A stretch of 64,000 nucleotides of DNA from Mycobacterium sp. ST-F2 (GTDB lineage Bacteria > Actinomycetota > Actinomycetes > Mycobacteriales > Mycobacteriaceae), in NCBI RefSeq assembly GCF_001905655.1, contig NZ_JMHT01000037.1, forward strand, positions 37,571 to 101,570, given 5' to 3'. The position numbers and the translations under genes were made by a program. This document shows, piece by piece, positions 8,101-16,951 of the stretch; position 1 is the stretch's first letter, and the number at the start of each line of letters is the position of its first letter. The notes under the pieces were generated by a model that worked only from the letters and a program-made list of their open reading frames with translations, was not told the DNA's origin and searched no databases.

Positions 8101-9830
8101 GCCACGTCTCCGGCCGCCACGGCCTGCGAATCCGCGAATTCGCGGTACACCGGGCACGACTGCAGCAGTTCGTCGTGGCTGCCGGTGCCGACCACGTGGC
8201 CGTTGTCCAGAACGACGATCTGATCGGCGCTGACGACCGTCGAAAGACGTTGGGCGACAATGACCACCGTGGCATCGGCGGCCGCCGCCGACAACGCGGC
8301 CCGCACCCGGGCATCGGTGTGGACATCCAGGGCCGAGAAGGCGTCGTCGAACAGATACACTGCCGGTCGCCGGACCACCGCACGGGCGATGGCGAGGCGC
8401 TGACGCTGTCCACCGGAGAAGTTGATGCCGCCCTGGGCGACGGGCATACCGAGGCCCTCGGGGTGGTCCGCCACGAAGTCGGCCGACGCGACACCCAGCG
8501 CCGCCCACATTTCGTCTTCCGTCGCATCGGCTTTCCCGAACCGCAGGTTGTCGGCGACCGTGCCGGAGAACATGTGGCCGCGCTGCGGCACTACTCCGAT
8601 GGTCGACCACAACTGCTCTGGGTCGTAATCCCGTACGTCGACGCCGTCGACCGACACGGAGCCGGAGGTGACGTCGTACATCCGGCACAGCAATGCCATC
8701 AGCGTCGACTTGCCGGAACCCGTCGACCCCACGATGGCCGTCACCGTGCCCGGACGGGCGGTCAGCGAAACGCCGTGCAGCACTGGATCGTCGGCGCCGG
8801 GGTAGCCGAATGTGGCTGCCGTCACCTGGATTTCCCCGCGCCGCACCTCCGGCACCACGGGCGAATCGGGCGCCACGATGGTCGGCTCGGTGGCGAGCAC
8901 AGCGGCGATCCGCTCGGCACACACCGATGCCCGCGGCAGGATCACCAGCACGATCGTCACCATCAGCACAGCCATCAGGATCTGCATGAAGTACGACAGG
9001 AAAGCGATCAGCGAGCCGACTTCCATCTGGCCGTGGTCTATGCGGATGCCGCCGAACCAGATCACCGCGACGCTGGACAGGTTCACCACGAGCGTCGTCG
9101 CGGGCAGCATCAGCGCCTGCCAGCGGCCGACCGTCATGGTGGTGTCGGTCAGGGCGTGGTTGGCGGCGGAGAACCGGTCGCGTTCGGCGTCCTCCCGGGA
9201 GAAGGCCCGGACCACGCGGATACCGGTGAGCTGCTCGCGCAGCACCCGGCCCAAGTTGTCGATCAACCGCTGCATGCGGCGGAACAGCGGCAGCAGCCGC
9301 GAGATGATCAGGTAGTTGCAGATCGCCATCACCGGCACACTGACCAGCAGCAGCCAGGACAGGCCGGCGTTCTGGTGCACGGCCATGGCGATGCCGCCGA
9401 TGCTCATGATCGGTGCGGTGATCAACATGGTGCAGGTCATCTGCACCAGCACCTGAATCTGCTGAACATCGTTGGTGGTGCGGGTCATCAGCGTCGGCGC
9501 CCCGAACCGCGCGGCTTCGGCGTTGGACCAGCCGAGCACCTGCCGGAACACCGCCCACCGCAGGTCCCGGCCGAAACCCATGCCGGCGCGCGAACCGAAA
9601 TAGACCGCGCCGATCGCGCACAGCACCTGCACCGCGCTGACACCGAGCATGACGCCGCCGAGTCGCCCGATGACGGCGGTGTCACCGCGGGCGACGCCGT
9701 GGTCGATGATGCGGGCGTTGAGCGTCGGCAGATACAGCGAGGCCAGCGTGCTGATCAGTTGCAGCGTCGCCACCACCGTCAGCTGCCGCCGATACGGCCT
9801 CGTGTACTGCCGCAGCAGTGCCCAGAGCAT
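8097..9830 (-). CDS. ABC exporter half-transporter, degenerate-ATPase subunit (Rv1273c family)
   Basis: This 577-residue protein has a membrane domain followed by an ATPase with Walker A GSTGSGKST near 365 and a canonical FSGGQRQR signature near 470. Walker B reads LFDDAFSALD, so Asp replaces the catalytic Glu. The H-loop reads VAQRLST, so Gln replaces His. These losses complement the defects in the partner encoded directly downstream, so one composite ATP site is consensus and the other degenerate. I chose ATG at 9830 (MLWALLRQY); an in-frame GTG six codons upstream would give about the 582 residues recalled for Rv1273c. It is divergent from lprB. Confidence 0.92.
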   Translation of the reverse strand: MLWALLRQYTRPYRRQLTVVATLQLISTLASLYLPTLNARIIDHGVARGDTAVIGRLGGVMLGVSAVQVLCAIGAVYFGSRAGMGFGRDLRWAVFRQVLGWSNAEAARFGAPTLMTRTTNDVQQIQVLVQMTCTMLITAPIMSIGGIAMAVHQNAGLSWLLLVSVPVMAICNYLIISRLLPLFRRMQRLIDNLGRVLREQLTGIRVVRAFSREDAERDRFSAANHALTDTTMTVGRWQALMLPATTLVVNLSSVAVIWFGGIRIDHGQMEVGSLIAFLSYFMQILMAVLMVTIVLVILPRASVCAERIAAVLATEPTIVAPDSPVVPEVRRGEIQVTAATFGYPGADDPVLHGVSLTARPGTVTAIVGSTGSGKSTLMALLCRMYDVTSGSVSVDGVDVRDYDPEQLWSTIGVVPQRGHMFSGTVADNLRFGKADATEDEMWAALGVASADFVADHPEGLGMPVAQGGINFSGGQRQRLAIARAVVRRPAVYLFDDAFSALDVHTDARVRAALSAAAADATVVIVAQRLSTVVSADQIVVLDNGHVVGTGSHDELLQSCPVYREFADSQAVAAGDVA

Positions 9831-9913
9831 GCGGTTACTGTGGCACACCCGAGAAAGCTTGTAGAAAGACCAGGTCAGTCGGCCTGTCGGTGGTTGACCT
9901 CGGAACCTGCCGC

Positions 9914-9927
9914 TACAGTGCATGGCG
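9914..9927 (+). promoter_or_regulatory. -10 box placing lprB transcription start at its GTG
   Basis: TACAGT at 9914-9919 fits the mycobacterial TANNNT -10 consensus. Transcription would begin about seven bases later, at or next to the lprB GTG (9927), so the mRNA may be leaderless. No ribosome-binding site precedes the GTG. TTGACC at 9894-9899 is only 14 bases upstream of the -10, which is short for a -35. Confidence 0.5.
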
Positions 9928-10490
9928 TGACCCGCAGACAGGTGAAGACCGCCGCCGCGACCGTGCTTGCCGCGGCCATGATTCCGGCGATGTCCGCCTG
10001 CTCGGACGACGGCAACGCCAGCGGGGCACCGGCCGGTGGTCCGTCGGGCCCGTCGGCGGCGGGGCCGGCCAAGCACGGCCCGATGTTCCCCGTGTGTGGC
10101 GGCGTCAGTGACCAGACCGTGGCGCAGCTGACCCAGGTCCCCGGCCTGGTCAACACCGCGAAGAACTCCGTCGGCTGCCAGTGGCTGGTCAACGGCGGCA
10201 TCCTCGGTCCGCACTTCTCGTTCACCTGGTACCGGGGCAGCCCGATCGGCCGTGAGCGCAAGACCGAGGAACGGACGCGAGCCGACGTCAACGACATCAA
10301 CATCAACGGCCATCCCGGTTTCGTGGCCCTCGGCGAGGACCCGATGATCGGCAAGAGCCTGTGTGAGGTCGGCATCCAGTTCGACGACGACTTCATCGAA
10401 TGGTCCATCAGCTTCTCCCAGAAGCCGTTCCCCGATCCGTGCGACATCGCGAAGGAACTGGCCCGGCAATCGATTGCGAACGCGAAATGA
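9927..10490 (+). CDS. lprB: Lipoprotein LprB
   Basis: This 187-residue exported lipoprotein starts with a charged n-region and hydrophobic stretch and has a lipobox ending MSAC near residue 25. A Gly/Pro/Ser-rich spacer follows, then a compact domain (FPVCGGVSDQTVAQLTQVPG onward) typical of the mycobacterial DUF3558-like lipoproteins. Cysteines in the mature part (PVCGG, VGCQW, SLCEVG, DPCD) could pair as disulfides outside the membrane. It sits upstream of lprC with an ATGA overlap, as in M. tuberculosis Rv1274-Rv1275. Function is unknown; a cell-envelope role is inferred from the lipobox. Confidence 0.88.
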   Translation: MTRRQVKTAAATVLAAAMIPAMSACSDDGNASGAPAGGPSGPSAAGPAKHGPMFPVCGGVSDQTVAQLTQVPGLVNTAKNSVGCQWLVNGGILGPHFSFTWYRGSPIGRERKTEERTRADVNDININGHPGFVALGEDPMIGKSLCEVGIQFDDDFIEWSISFSQKPFPDPCDIAKELARQSIANAK

Positions 10491-11026
10491 CACAGCGAAA
10501 ACTGGCTGGAGCAGTCGTCGTGATGTCGGCGTTGGCACTTGTTGGCTGCGCACGGTCGGTCGAGGGCACCGCGATGAAGGAAGGCGCCGGCGGCGGCAGT
10601 GAGCACTCGGCGGAGTCGTATCCGAACCTGCTCAAAGAGTGCGACGTGCTGACCAACGACGTGCTGGCCAAGACGGTCGGCGCGGACCCGCTGGACATCC
10701 AGAGCACCTTCGTGGGCGCGGTGTGCCGGTGGCAGGCGCTGAACCAGACGGCCGGCCTCATCGACATCACCCGGTTCTGGTATGAGCAGGGCAGCCTCGA
10801 CGAGGAAACCAAGGTCGCCAAGCACCTCAACTACAAGTACGAGAACAAGGCGATCGCCGGTGTGAAGTCGATCATCATGCACCCGAACGACCCCAACGGT
10901 TCGTGCGGTGTGGCGAGCGACGCGGCCGGTGTCGTGGGCTGGTGGGTCAACCCGCAGGGCCCGGGCGCGGATGCCTGCGGCATGGCCACCAAGCTGATGG
11001 AGCTGACGCTCGCGACCAACTCCTAA
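10487..11026 (+). CDS. lprC: Lipoprotein LprC
   Basis: This 179-residue lipoprotein has signal MTQRKLAGAVVVMSALALVG and a lipobox LVGC at residues 18-21. The body has the same DUF3558-like pattern as LprB, with paired cysteines (KECDVL, AVCRW, GSCGV, DACGM). The ATG overlaps the lprB stop as ATGA, so the two are translated together and probably act together. Its stop codon overlaps that of the convergent phosphatase gene. Confidence 0.88.
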   Translation: MTQRKLAGAVVVMSALALVGCARSVEGTAMKEGAGGGSEHSAESYPNLLKECDVLTNDVLAKTVGADPLDIQSTFVGAVCRWQALNQTAGLIDITRFWYEQGSLDEETKVAKHLNYKYENKAIAGVKSIIMHPNDPNGSCGVASDAAGVVGWWVNPQGPGADACGMATKLMELTLATNS

Positions 11027-11523
11027 CGGGGTATGTGGAACTGCGCCAGCGTGGCGCTGCGCAGTTCCAGCTGCGACCAGGGCCGGTCGGTGTGCAGAAC
11101 CGCGATCGCGGACGTCGGGTACTTCATCGCGATCTGGCCGGCGGCGTCGGCGTCGCTCGTGTCGAGCGACGCCAGACTCAGCGCGAGCGATGACATCACC
11201 GGCTCGTGGCCGATCAGCAGCACCGTGTTCGCGTCCTCCGGTGCGCCGTTGATGACGTCGATGGCGATGCCTGCCGTCGCATCGTAGAGGCGGTCGACGT
11301 ACGTCACGGGTGCGGTGATCCCGGTGCGGGCGAGGGTCTGCCGGGTTCGGGTGGCGGTCGAGCACAACACGGCGTCGACGGCCGGCAGGTGCTCCCGGAT
11401 CCAGTCCCCGGCGAGCGCGGCTTCGCGGATGCCACGTTTGGCCAGCGGCCGCTCGTGGTCGGCGACCCCGTAGGGGTAGTCGGACTTGGCGTGCCGCAGC
11501 AGGATCAGCGTTCGGGTTCCCAC
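11023..11523 (-). CDS. SixA-type histidine phosphatase (Rv1276c family)
   Basis: This 166-residue member of the histidine phosphatase superfamily has the catalytic motif LLRHAKSD with H11, the phosphate-binding stretch STATRTRQTL near 55-64, and the second conserved His in LIGHEPV near 104. Its length matches SixA, which removes phosphate from phosphohistidine. It has no visible signal peptide, so it should be cytoplasmic. The gene is convergent with lprC; the two stop codons (TAA 11024-11026 and TAG 11025-11023) physically overlap. The real substrate is unknown. Confidence 0.88.
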   Translation of the reverse strand: MGTRTLILLRHAKSDYPYGVADHERPLAKRGIREAALAGDWIREHLPAVDAVLCSTATRTRQTLARTGITAPVTYVDRLYDATAGIAIDVINGAPEDANTVLLIGHEPVMSSLALSLASLDTSDADAAGQIAMKYPTSAIAVLHTDRPWSQLELRSATLAQFHIPR

Positions 11524-11612
11524 CCGCCCACCGTAGATCCCCGGAGTTGTCGGTGTCCGGTTTTACACTCGCCGCAGGACATTTCGAACAGCAGAAGAAA
11601 GGGGACGCCGAG

Positions 11613-12752
11613 ATGCGTTTCGTGCACACCGCCGACTGGCAGCTCGGCATGACCCGGCATTTCCTGAACGGTGAGGCGCAGCCGCGCTATTCGGCTGCCC
11701 GCCGCGACGCGGTGGCGCGCCTCGGTGCGCTGTGCGCCGAGGTCGGTGCGGAGTTCGTCGTCGTGGCGGGGGATGTCTTCGAGCACAACCAGCTGGACCC
11801 GCGTGAGGTCAGCCTGTCGCTGGAAGCCATGCGCGCCATCAAGGTTCCGGTGTTCCTGTTGCCCGGTAATCACGATCCGCTGGATCCGTCGTCGGTGTAC
11901 ACCAGCGCGCTGTTCCTGGCCGAATGCCCGTCCAACGTCACGGTGCTCGACGGTGTGCACGAGCTGCGCCCGGGCGTCCAGATCATCGGCGCCCCATGGC
12001 GCTCGAAGGCGCCCACCACGGACCTGACGGGCGACGTGGTCGGCGGCCTGCCCGCCGATGGCGTCACCCGAATTGTCGTGGGCCACGGTGGGGTTGACGT
12101 CCTGGACCCCGACCCGACCAAGCCGTCGCTGATCCGGCTCGACACCGTGGAGGCCGCGGTGCGCCGCGGCGCGGTCCACTACGTGGCGTTGGGGGACAAG
12201 CACTCTCGCACCGAGGTGGGCAGCACCGGCCGGGTCTGGTACTCGGGTGCGCCGGAAGTCACCAATTACGATGACATCGAAGCGGATTCGGGTCACGTGC
12301 TGGTGGTGGACCTCGACGACGAGGATCAGACCGTGACGGTGCAGGCCCGTCACGTGGGCCGGTGGCGGTTCGTCACCCTGCGCCGGATCGTGGACACCAA
12401 CCGTGACATCGCCGATCTGGACCTGAATCTCGACGGTCTGCCGGACAAGGAGCGCACCGTCGTCCGGCTCGCGCTGACCGGGTCGCTGACCATCTCCGAC
12501 AAAGCCGATCTCGACGTCCGCCTCGATCGCTACGCGCGGCTGTTCGCCGCACTGACCACCTGGGAACGGCACACCGATCTCGTAGTGGTCCCGGCCGACG
12601 GCGAATTCGACGACCTGGGTATCGGCGGCTTCGCCGCGGCGGCGGTCGACGAACTGGTCGGCACCGCGCGCTCTGCGGGGGACGGCGCCGACGACGCGCA
12701 GGCGGCCCTCGCGCTGCTGCTGCGCCTCGTCGATCGGGGGACCGCGGCATGA
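11613..12752 (+). CDS. SbcD/YhaO-like metallophosphoesterase, exonuclease subunit (Rv1277 family)
   Basis: This 379-residue calcineurin-fold nuclease has motifs HTADWQLG (5-12), AGDVFEHN (about 49-56), PGNHDPLD (about 84-91), GHGG and a late GDKHS. The first motif is DxQ rather than the usual DxH of SbcD/Mre11. I chose the ATG at 11613, which has an AAAGGGG site about ten bases upstream; the open frame extends further 5' but without a good ribosome site. A TACACT -10-like box lies at 11564-11569. The gene overlaps the ATPase gene as ATGA, so both should form one DNA-end-processing complex. Confidence 0.9.
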   Translation: MRFVHTADWQLGMTRHFLNGEAQPRYSAARRDAVARLGALCAEVGAEFVVVAGDVFEHNQLDPREVSLSLEAMRAIKVPVFLLPGNHDPLDPSSVYTSALFLAECPSNVTVLDGVHELRPGVQIIGAPWRSKAPTTDLTGDVVGGLPADGVTRIVVGHGGVDVLDPDPTKPSLIRLDTVEAAVRRGAVHYVALGDKHSRTEVGSTGRVWYSGAPEVTNYDDIEADSGHVLVVDLDDEDQTVTVQARHVGRWRFVTLRRIVDTNRDIADLDLNLDGLPDKERTVVRLALTGSLTISDKADLDVRLDRYARLFAALTTWERHTDLVVVPADGEFDDLGIGGFAAAAVDELVGTARSAGDGADDAQAALALLLRLVDRGTAA

Positions 12753-15373
12753 AACTGCACCGCATGGTCCTGACCAACTACCGCGGAATCACGCACCGGG
12801 AGATCGACTTTCCCGATCGCGGCGTGGTGGTGGTTGCCGGCGCCAACGAGATCGGCAAGTCCTCCATGATCGAGGCGCTCGATCTGCTGCTGGAGTCCAA
12901 GGACCGCTCGACCAAGAAAGAGGTCAAGCAGGTCAAGCCGACTCACGCTGATGTCGGAGCCGAGGTGACCGCCGAAATCTCCACCGGCCCTTACCGGTTC
13001 GAGTACTACAAGCGCTTCCACAAGAAGGCCGAGACCCGGCTGACCATCCTCGCGCCGCGGCGCGAGCAGCTCACCGGCGAGGAGGCGCACAACCGGGTGC
13101 GGGCCATGCTCGACGAGACCGTCGACACCGAACTGTGGCGGGCCCAGCGCGTCCTGCAGTCGGCGGCCACGGTCCCGGTCGATTTGGCGGGGTGCGATGC
13201 CCTGGCCCGGGCCCTCGATGTCGCGGCCGGGCAGGCCGGCGCGCTGGAGGGCGCGCTGTCGGGGAACGAGCCGTTGCTGGTCGATCGGATCGACGGCGAG
13301 TATCTGAAGTACTTCACCCAGACCGGCCGCCCCACCGGTGTGTGGGCCGAGGCCATCAAAGGCCTGAAGGCCGCGCAGGCCGAGGTCGCGACGCGTATCG
13401 CAGCGGTGGCGGAGGTCGACGAGGCGGTCCGCCGGCACGGTGAGCTGACCACGGAATTGGCCACGGCCACTGAGCAATTGGATGCCGCGGAGGTCCGGCT
13501 GGTCGCGGCCCGTGAGGCAGCCGGTGCCGTGGCCCGAATCCGTGACGAGCTGGGACAGGCGCGTGTGCAGGCCCAGGCCGCGGTGGCGACGGCGACGGCC
13601 GGACGAAGCGCGCTGGACGAGCGGCAGCGGCTGCAGGCCGATGTCGAGCAGCGGACCGGCAGTATCGGCGCACTGACTGCCGCCGCCGAGCAGGCCGGAC
13701 AGCAGCAGCTGGTCGCGGTCGAGTTCCAGAAGACCGCCGATACCGCTGTGGCGGTCGCGCGGTCCGTGGTCGACGCCGGCCGCGCACGCCTCGATGCGGC
13801 CCGGCGGGTGGTGGACCAACTGTCGCAGCGTGCCGAGGCTGATCGACTGGCCGGGCAACTGGACCGGGTGCAGGCTGCCTCCCGCGAACTGGCCGGCGTC
13901 GTCGAGCAGCTGGCCAAGGTCACCCTCACCCATGCCGGCATGCGTGCCATCGAAACGGCTGCGGCAGCTGTCGACCGTGCGGCCGCGGCAGCTGAACTCG
14001 CCTCGGCCCGAATCGAATTGGTTGCGCAGAGCAACATGCAGCTGCGGGTCGGCGACGAGGAGGTGACGTTGTCGGCCGGAGCGGAGTGGGCGTCCAGCGT
14101 GGGTGGCCGGACCGATATCGAGCTTCCCGGCCTGCTGACCGTACGGGTGCTGCCCGGCACGCCGGCGGCGGACACCAGCGCGGTTCTCGACGCCGCGCGC
14201 AGCGCGCTGGCGGCGGCACTGCAGCCGCACGGGGTGGCCGACGTGGAGGCGGCGCGGGCACTGGATGCCCGGCGGCGCGAACTCGAGGCGGAGCGGGACC
14301 GGCTGAACGTCACCCTGCAGACCCTGCTGGGCTCCGACACTGTCGAGGTCTTGACGACGCGGCTCGCGGGGCTGCGGGAACAGGTCGGCGACACCGGTCC
14401 CATCGATGTGGGCGCGGCTCGGGCGGAATTGGAGGCTGCCGATGCCGAACAGCGCCGTGCCGCAGCCGATTACGAGCAGTGCCGCGATGCCGCCACCGCG
14501 GCGGCCGGTGCGGCGGCGTCCGCGCTGACCGCGGCGACGGTTGCCCGCGAGAAGGTCACCGCGGCGACGGCCGCGCTCGCCGAGACCACCGAGCGGCTGG
14601 CCCGGCAGCGTGAATTCGAAGACGACGCGGCCCTGACACAGCGCGTCGCGACCTTGGCGGAGCAGGCTGCCGCCGCCACCGCCCGCGAACAGGAACTCGC
14701 GGCCGCGCTGGCGGCCACCACTCCCGACGTCGTCGACGCGGAACTGGCTGCGGCCACCGCGGATTCGACCCGGATCGCCACCCGCCGCCGCGAACTCGAC
14801 GACCAATTGCGGGACGTGGCAGCGCAATTGAAGGTGTACGGGACGCAGGGTCGGCAGAGCCAGTTGGATGCCGCCGAGGTCGCGTTGCGGCACGCGGAGT
14901 CCGAGCACGCCGCGGTGGGCCGTCGGGCCCGGGCCGCTGAGCTGCTGCGCTCGGTGATGGGCCGGCATCGCGACCAGGCTCGCCAACGGTATGTCGAGCC
15001 GTTCCGGACTGAAGTGGAACGCCTGGGGCGCATCGTGTTCGGCGACAGTTTCGCCGTCGAGGTCGACAGCGACCTGCGGATCTGCAGCCGCACCGTCGCG
15101 GGGACCACCGTGCCGTACGAGTCCCTGTCCGGTGGGGCCAAGGAACAGCTGGGCATCGTGGCCCGGCTCGCCGGTGCGGCGCTGGTGGCCAAGGAGGACA
15201 GCGTCCCGGTGATCATCGACGACGCACTGGGTTTCACCGATGCCGGCCGGCTGGCCCGGATGGGTGAAGTGTTCGACGCCGTCGGCGGCGACGGTCAGGT
15301 GATCGTATTGACCTGCAGCCCCGAGCGTTACGCCGGCGTCGGTGACGCAACCCGAATCGAGCTCACCGCCTGA
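12749..15373 (+). CDS. SbcC/YhaN-like SMC-type ATPase (Rv1278 family)
   Basis: This 874-residue protein has a split ATPase: Walker A GANEIGKSS at 31-39, then about 700 residues of Ala/Glu/Arg-rich coiled coil, then signature YESLSGGAKEQLGI near 790 and Walker B VIIDDALGF near 818. It is shorter than E. coli SbcC and I see no central CxxC zinc hook, which fits the YhaN type. It is translationally coupled to the nuclease gene. Role: probably ATP-driven tethering and opening of DNA ends for its partner nuclease. The very long open frames on the opposite strand are shadows of its codon bias. Confidence 0.92.
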   Translation: MKLHRMVLTNYRGITHREIDFPDRGVVVVAGANEIGKSSMIEALDLLLESKDRSTKKEVKQVKPTHADVGAEVTAEISTGPYRFEYYKRFHKKAETRLTILAPRREQLTGEEAHNRVRAMLDETVDTELWRAQRVLQSAATVPVDLAGCDALARALDVAAGQAGALEGALSGNEPLLVDRIDGEYLKYFTQTGRPTGVWAEAIKGLKAAQAEVATRIAAVAEVDEAVRRHGELTTELATATEQLDAAEVRLVAAREAAGAVARIRDELGQARVQAQAAVATATAGRSALDERQRLQADVEQRTGSIGALTAAAEQAGQQQLVAVEFQKTADTAVAVARSVVDAGRARLDAARRVVDQLSQRAEADRLAGQLDRVQAASRELAGVVEQLAKVTLTHAGMRAIETAAAAVDRAAAAAELASARIELVAQSNMQLRVGDEEVTLSAGAEWASSVGGRTDIELPGLLTVRVLPGTPAADTSAVLDAARSALAAALQPHGVADVEAARALDARRRELEAERDRLNVTLQTLLGSDTVEVLTTRLAGLREQVGDTGPIDVGAARAELEAADAEQRRAAADYEQCRDAATAAAGAAASALTAATVAREKVTAATAALAETTERLARQREFEDDAALTQRVATLAEQAAAATAREQELAAALAATTPDVVDAELAAATADSTRIATRRRELDDQLRDVAAQLKVYGTQGRQSQLDAAEVALRHAESEHAAVGRRARAAELLRSVMGRHRDQARQRYVEPFRTEVERLGRIVFGDSFAVEVDSDLRICSRTVAGTTVPYESLSGGAKEQLGIVARLAGAALVAKEDSVPVIIDDALGFTDAGRLARMGEVFDAVGGDGQVIVLTCSPERYAGVGDATRIELTA

Positions 15374-15433
15374 CGGTTGCTGTGACTGATGAATCGCTGG
15401 AAAGGTCACACCGGCGCGTGACAGACTGCGGCG

Positions 15434-16951
15434 GTGATCGCTGATTTCATCGTCGTAGGGACCGGCTCGGCCGGTGCGGTGCTGGCTGATCGACTGAGCG
15501 CCGACGGCGCCTCGCAGGTGGTGGTACTGGAGGCCGGAGGCGCCGACAAGAACCAGTTCATCCACATCCCGGCGGCCTTCTCGAAGCTGTTCCGCGGCGA
15601 ATTCGACTGGAACTACTCGACCGAGCCGCAGCCCGAGCTCGCCGACCGCGAAATCTACTGGCCGCGCGGCAAGACCCTGGGCGGCTCGTCGTCGATGAAC
15701 GCCATGATGTGGGTGCGCGGCATGGCCGCCGACTACGACGAGTGGGGTGAGCTCGCCGGGGAAGAGTGGTCGTACGCGGCGGTCGAGAAGTACTTCGACC
15801 GCATCGAGGCGGGGCCGCTGGTGCTCAGCCCGCAGCGCAGCCCGCGCAGCATCACGGCGGCGTGGCTCGAGGCGGCCCGGCAGTGCGGCCACGAGGGATT
15901 CGTCGAGACCACGGTCTGTCAGCGCCGCGGCGCGCGCTGGAGCACCGCGGACGCCTATCTGCGGCCGGCGCTGAAGCGTTCCAACCTGCATCTGCGTACC
16001 GGTGCCACCGCAACCCGTGTCCTGATCGAGGACGGCCGGGCCGTCGGCGTCGAGTACGAGGCGGACGGCCGTCGTCAGATCATCCACGCGCGCCGCGAGG
16101 TGATCCTCAGCGGCGGCGCGATCAACAGCCCGCAGCTGCTGATGCTGTCCGGCATCGGTCCGCGCGAACACCTGGCCGAGCACGGCATCGACGTCGTCTA
16201 TGACTCCCCTGGGGTAGGGCAGAACCTGTTGGACCACCTGGTGGTGCTGCTCGGGTTCGACGCCAACTGCGAGACGCTGATCGGTGCCGAAAAGCCGCTG
16301 CAACTGCTCAACTACCTGACCCGCCGCCGCGGCATGCTGACGTCGAATGTCGGGGAGGCATACGGCTTCGTGCGCAGCAACCCGGAGCTCGAGCAGCCCG
16401 ACGTCGAGCTGATCTTCGCGCCCGCGCCGTTCTACGACGAAGGCATCGGCGAGCCGTATCCGCGCGAAGCGGTGGCGATGGGGCCGATCCTGGTGAAGCC
16501 CAAGAGCACCGGCACCATCCGGCTGGCCTCGGCCGATCCGCTGGCCAAGCCGATCATCGATCCGCGCTACCTGTCCGACCCGGAGGGCGCCGACCGCAAA
16601 GCACTGCTCGCGGGCCTGCGGATGATGGCCGACATCTGTCAGGCGCCGGCGCTCAAAGGTCTGCTCGGGGACATCGCCCGCCCGGTCGGCGCGCACGATC
16701 TCGACGACCGAACCTTGGAGCTGGCCCTGGCCACCACCTCACACACGCTGTATCACCCGACCACCACGTGCCGGATGGGCACTGACGAGGCCAGCGTGGT
16801 CGACCCGCAGCTCCGCGTACGTGGTGTCGCGGGACTGCGGGTCGCCGACGCGTCGGTGATGCCGACCATCGTCCGGGGCCATACCCACGCCCCGAGCGTG
16901 CTGATCGGTGAGAAGGCCGCTGACCTCATCACCGCCGGAGGTCAGAAATAG
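15434..16951 (+). CDS. GMC-family FAD oxidoreductase (Rv1279 family)
   Basis: This 505-residue choline-dehydrogenase-type flavoprotein has the N-terminal FAD dinucleotide motif VGTGSAGAVLADRLS (about 7-21), the GMC signature PRGKTLGGSSSMNAMMWVRG near 76-95, the second signature GGAINSPQLLMLSGIGP near 229-245, and a C-terminal active-site His in HPTTTCRMG. It should oxidise an alcohol, transferring electrons to FAD. The substrate is unknown. The start is GTG. Its 3' end overlaps the convergent flavoprotein gene by 10 bases. Confidence 0.92.
   Translation: MIADFIVVGTGSAGAVLADRLSADGASQVVVLEAGGADKNQFIHIPAAFSKLFRGEFDWNYSTEPQPELADREIYWPRGKTLGGSSSMNAMMWVRGMAADYDEWGELAGEEWSYAAVEKYFDRIEAGPLVLSPQRSPRSITAAWLEAARQCGHEGFVETTVCQRRGARWSTADAYLRPALKRSNLHLRTGATATRVLIEDGRAVGVEYEADGRRQIIHARREVILSGGAINSPQLLMLSGIGPREHLAEHGIDVVYDSPGVGQNLLDHLVVLLGFDANCETLIGAEKPLQLLNYLTRRRGMLTSNVGEAYGFVRSNPELEQPDVELIFAPAPFYDEGIGEPYPREAVAMGPILVKPKSTGTIRLASADPLAKPIIDPRYLSDPEGADRKALLAGLRMMADICQAPALKGLLGDIARPVGAHDLDDRTLELALATTSHTLYHPTTTCRMGTDEASVVDPQLRVRGVAGLRVADASVMPTIVRGHTHAPSVLIGEKAADLITAGGQK

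Noticed and set aside
8058..9926. 5' extension of the lprB frame across the ABC transporter genes
   Set aside because: It is antisense to two clear half-transporters. The lipoprotein signal peptide begins at GTG 9927.
12530..16696. Very long open frame on the minus strand opposite the SbcC-like and GMC genes
   Set aside because: Its translation is Gly/Arg/Gln-rich and without domains, and it lies opposite well-supported genes. It results from the GC-rich codon bias of the coding strand.
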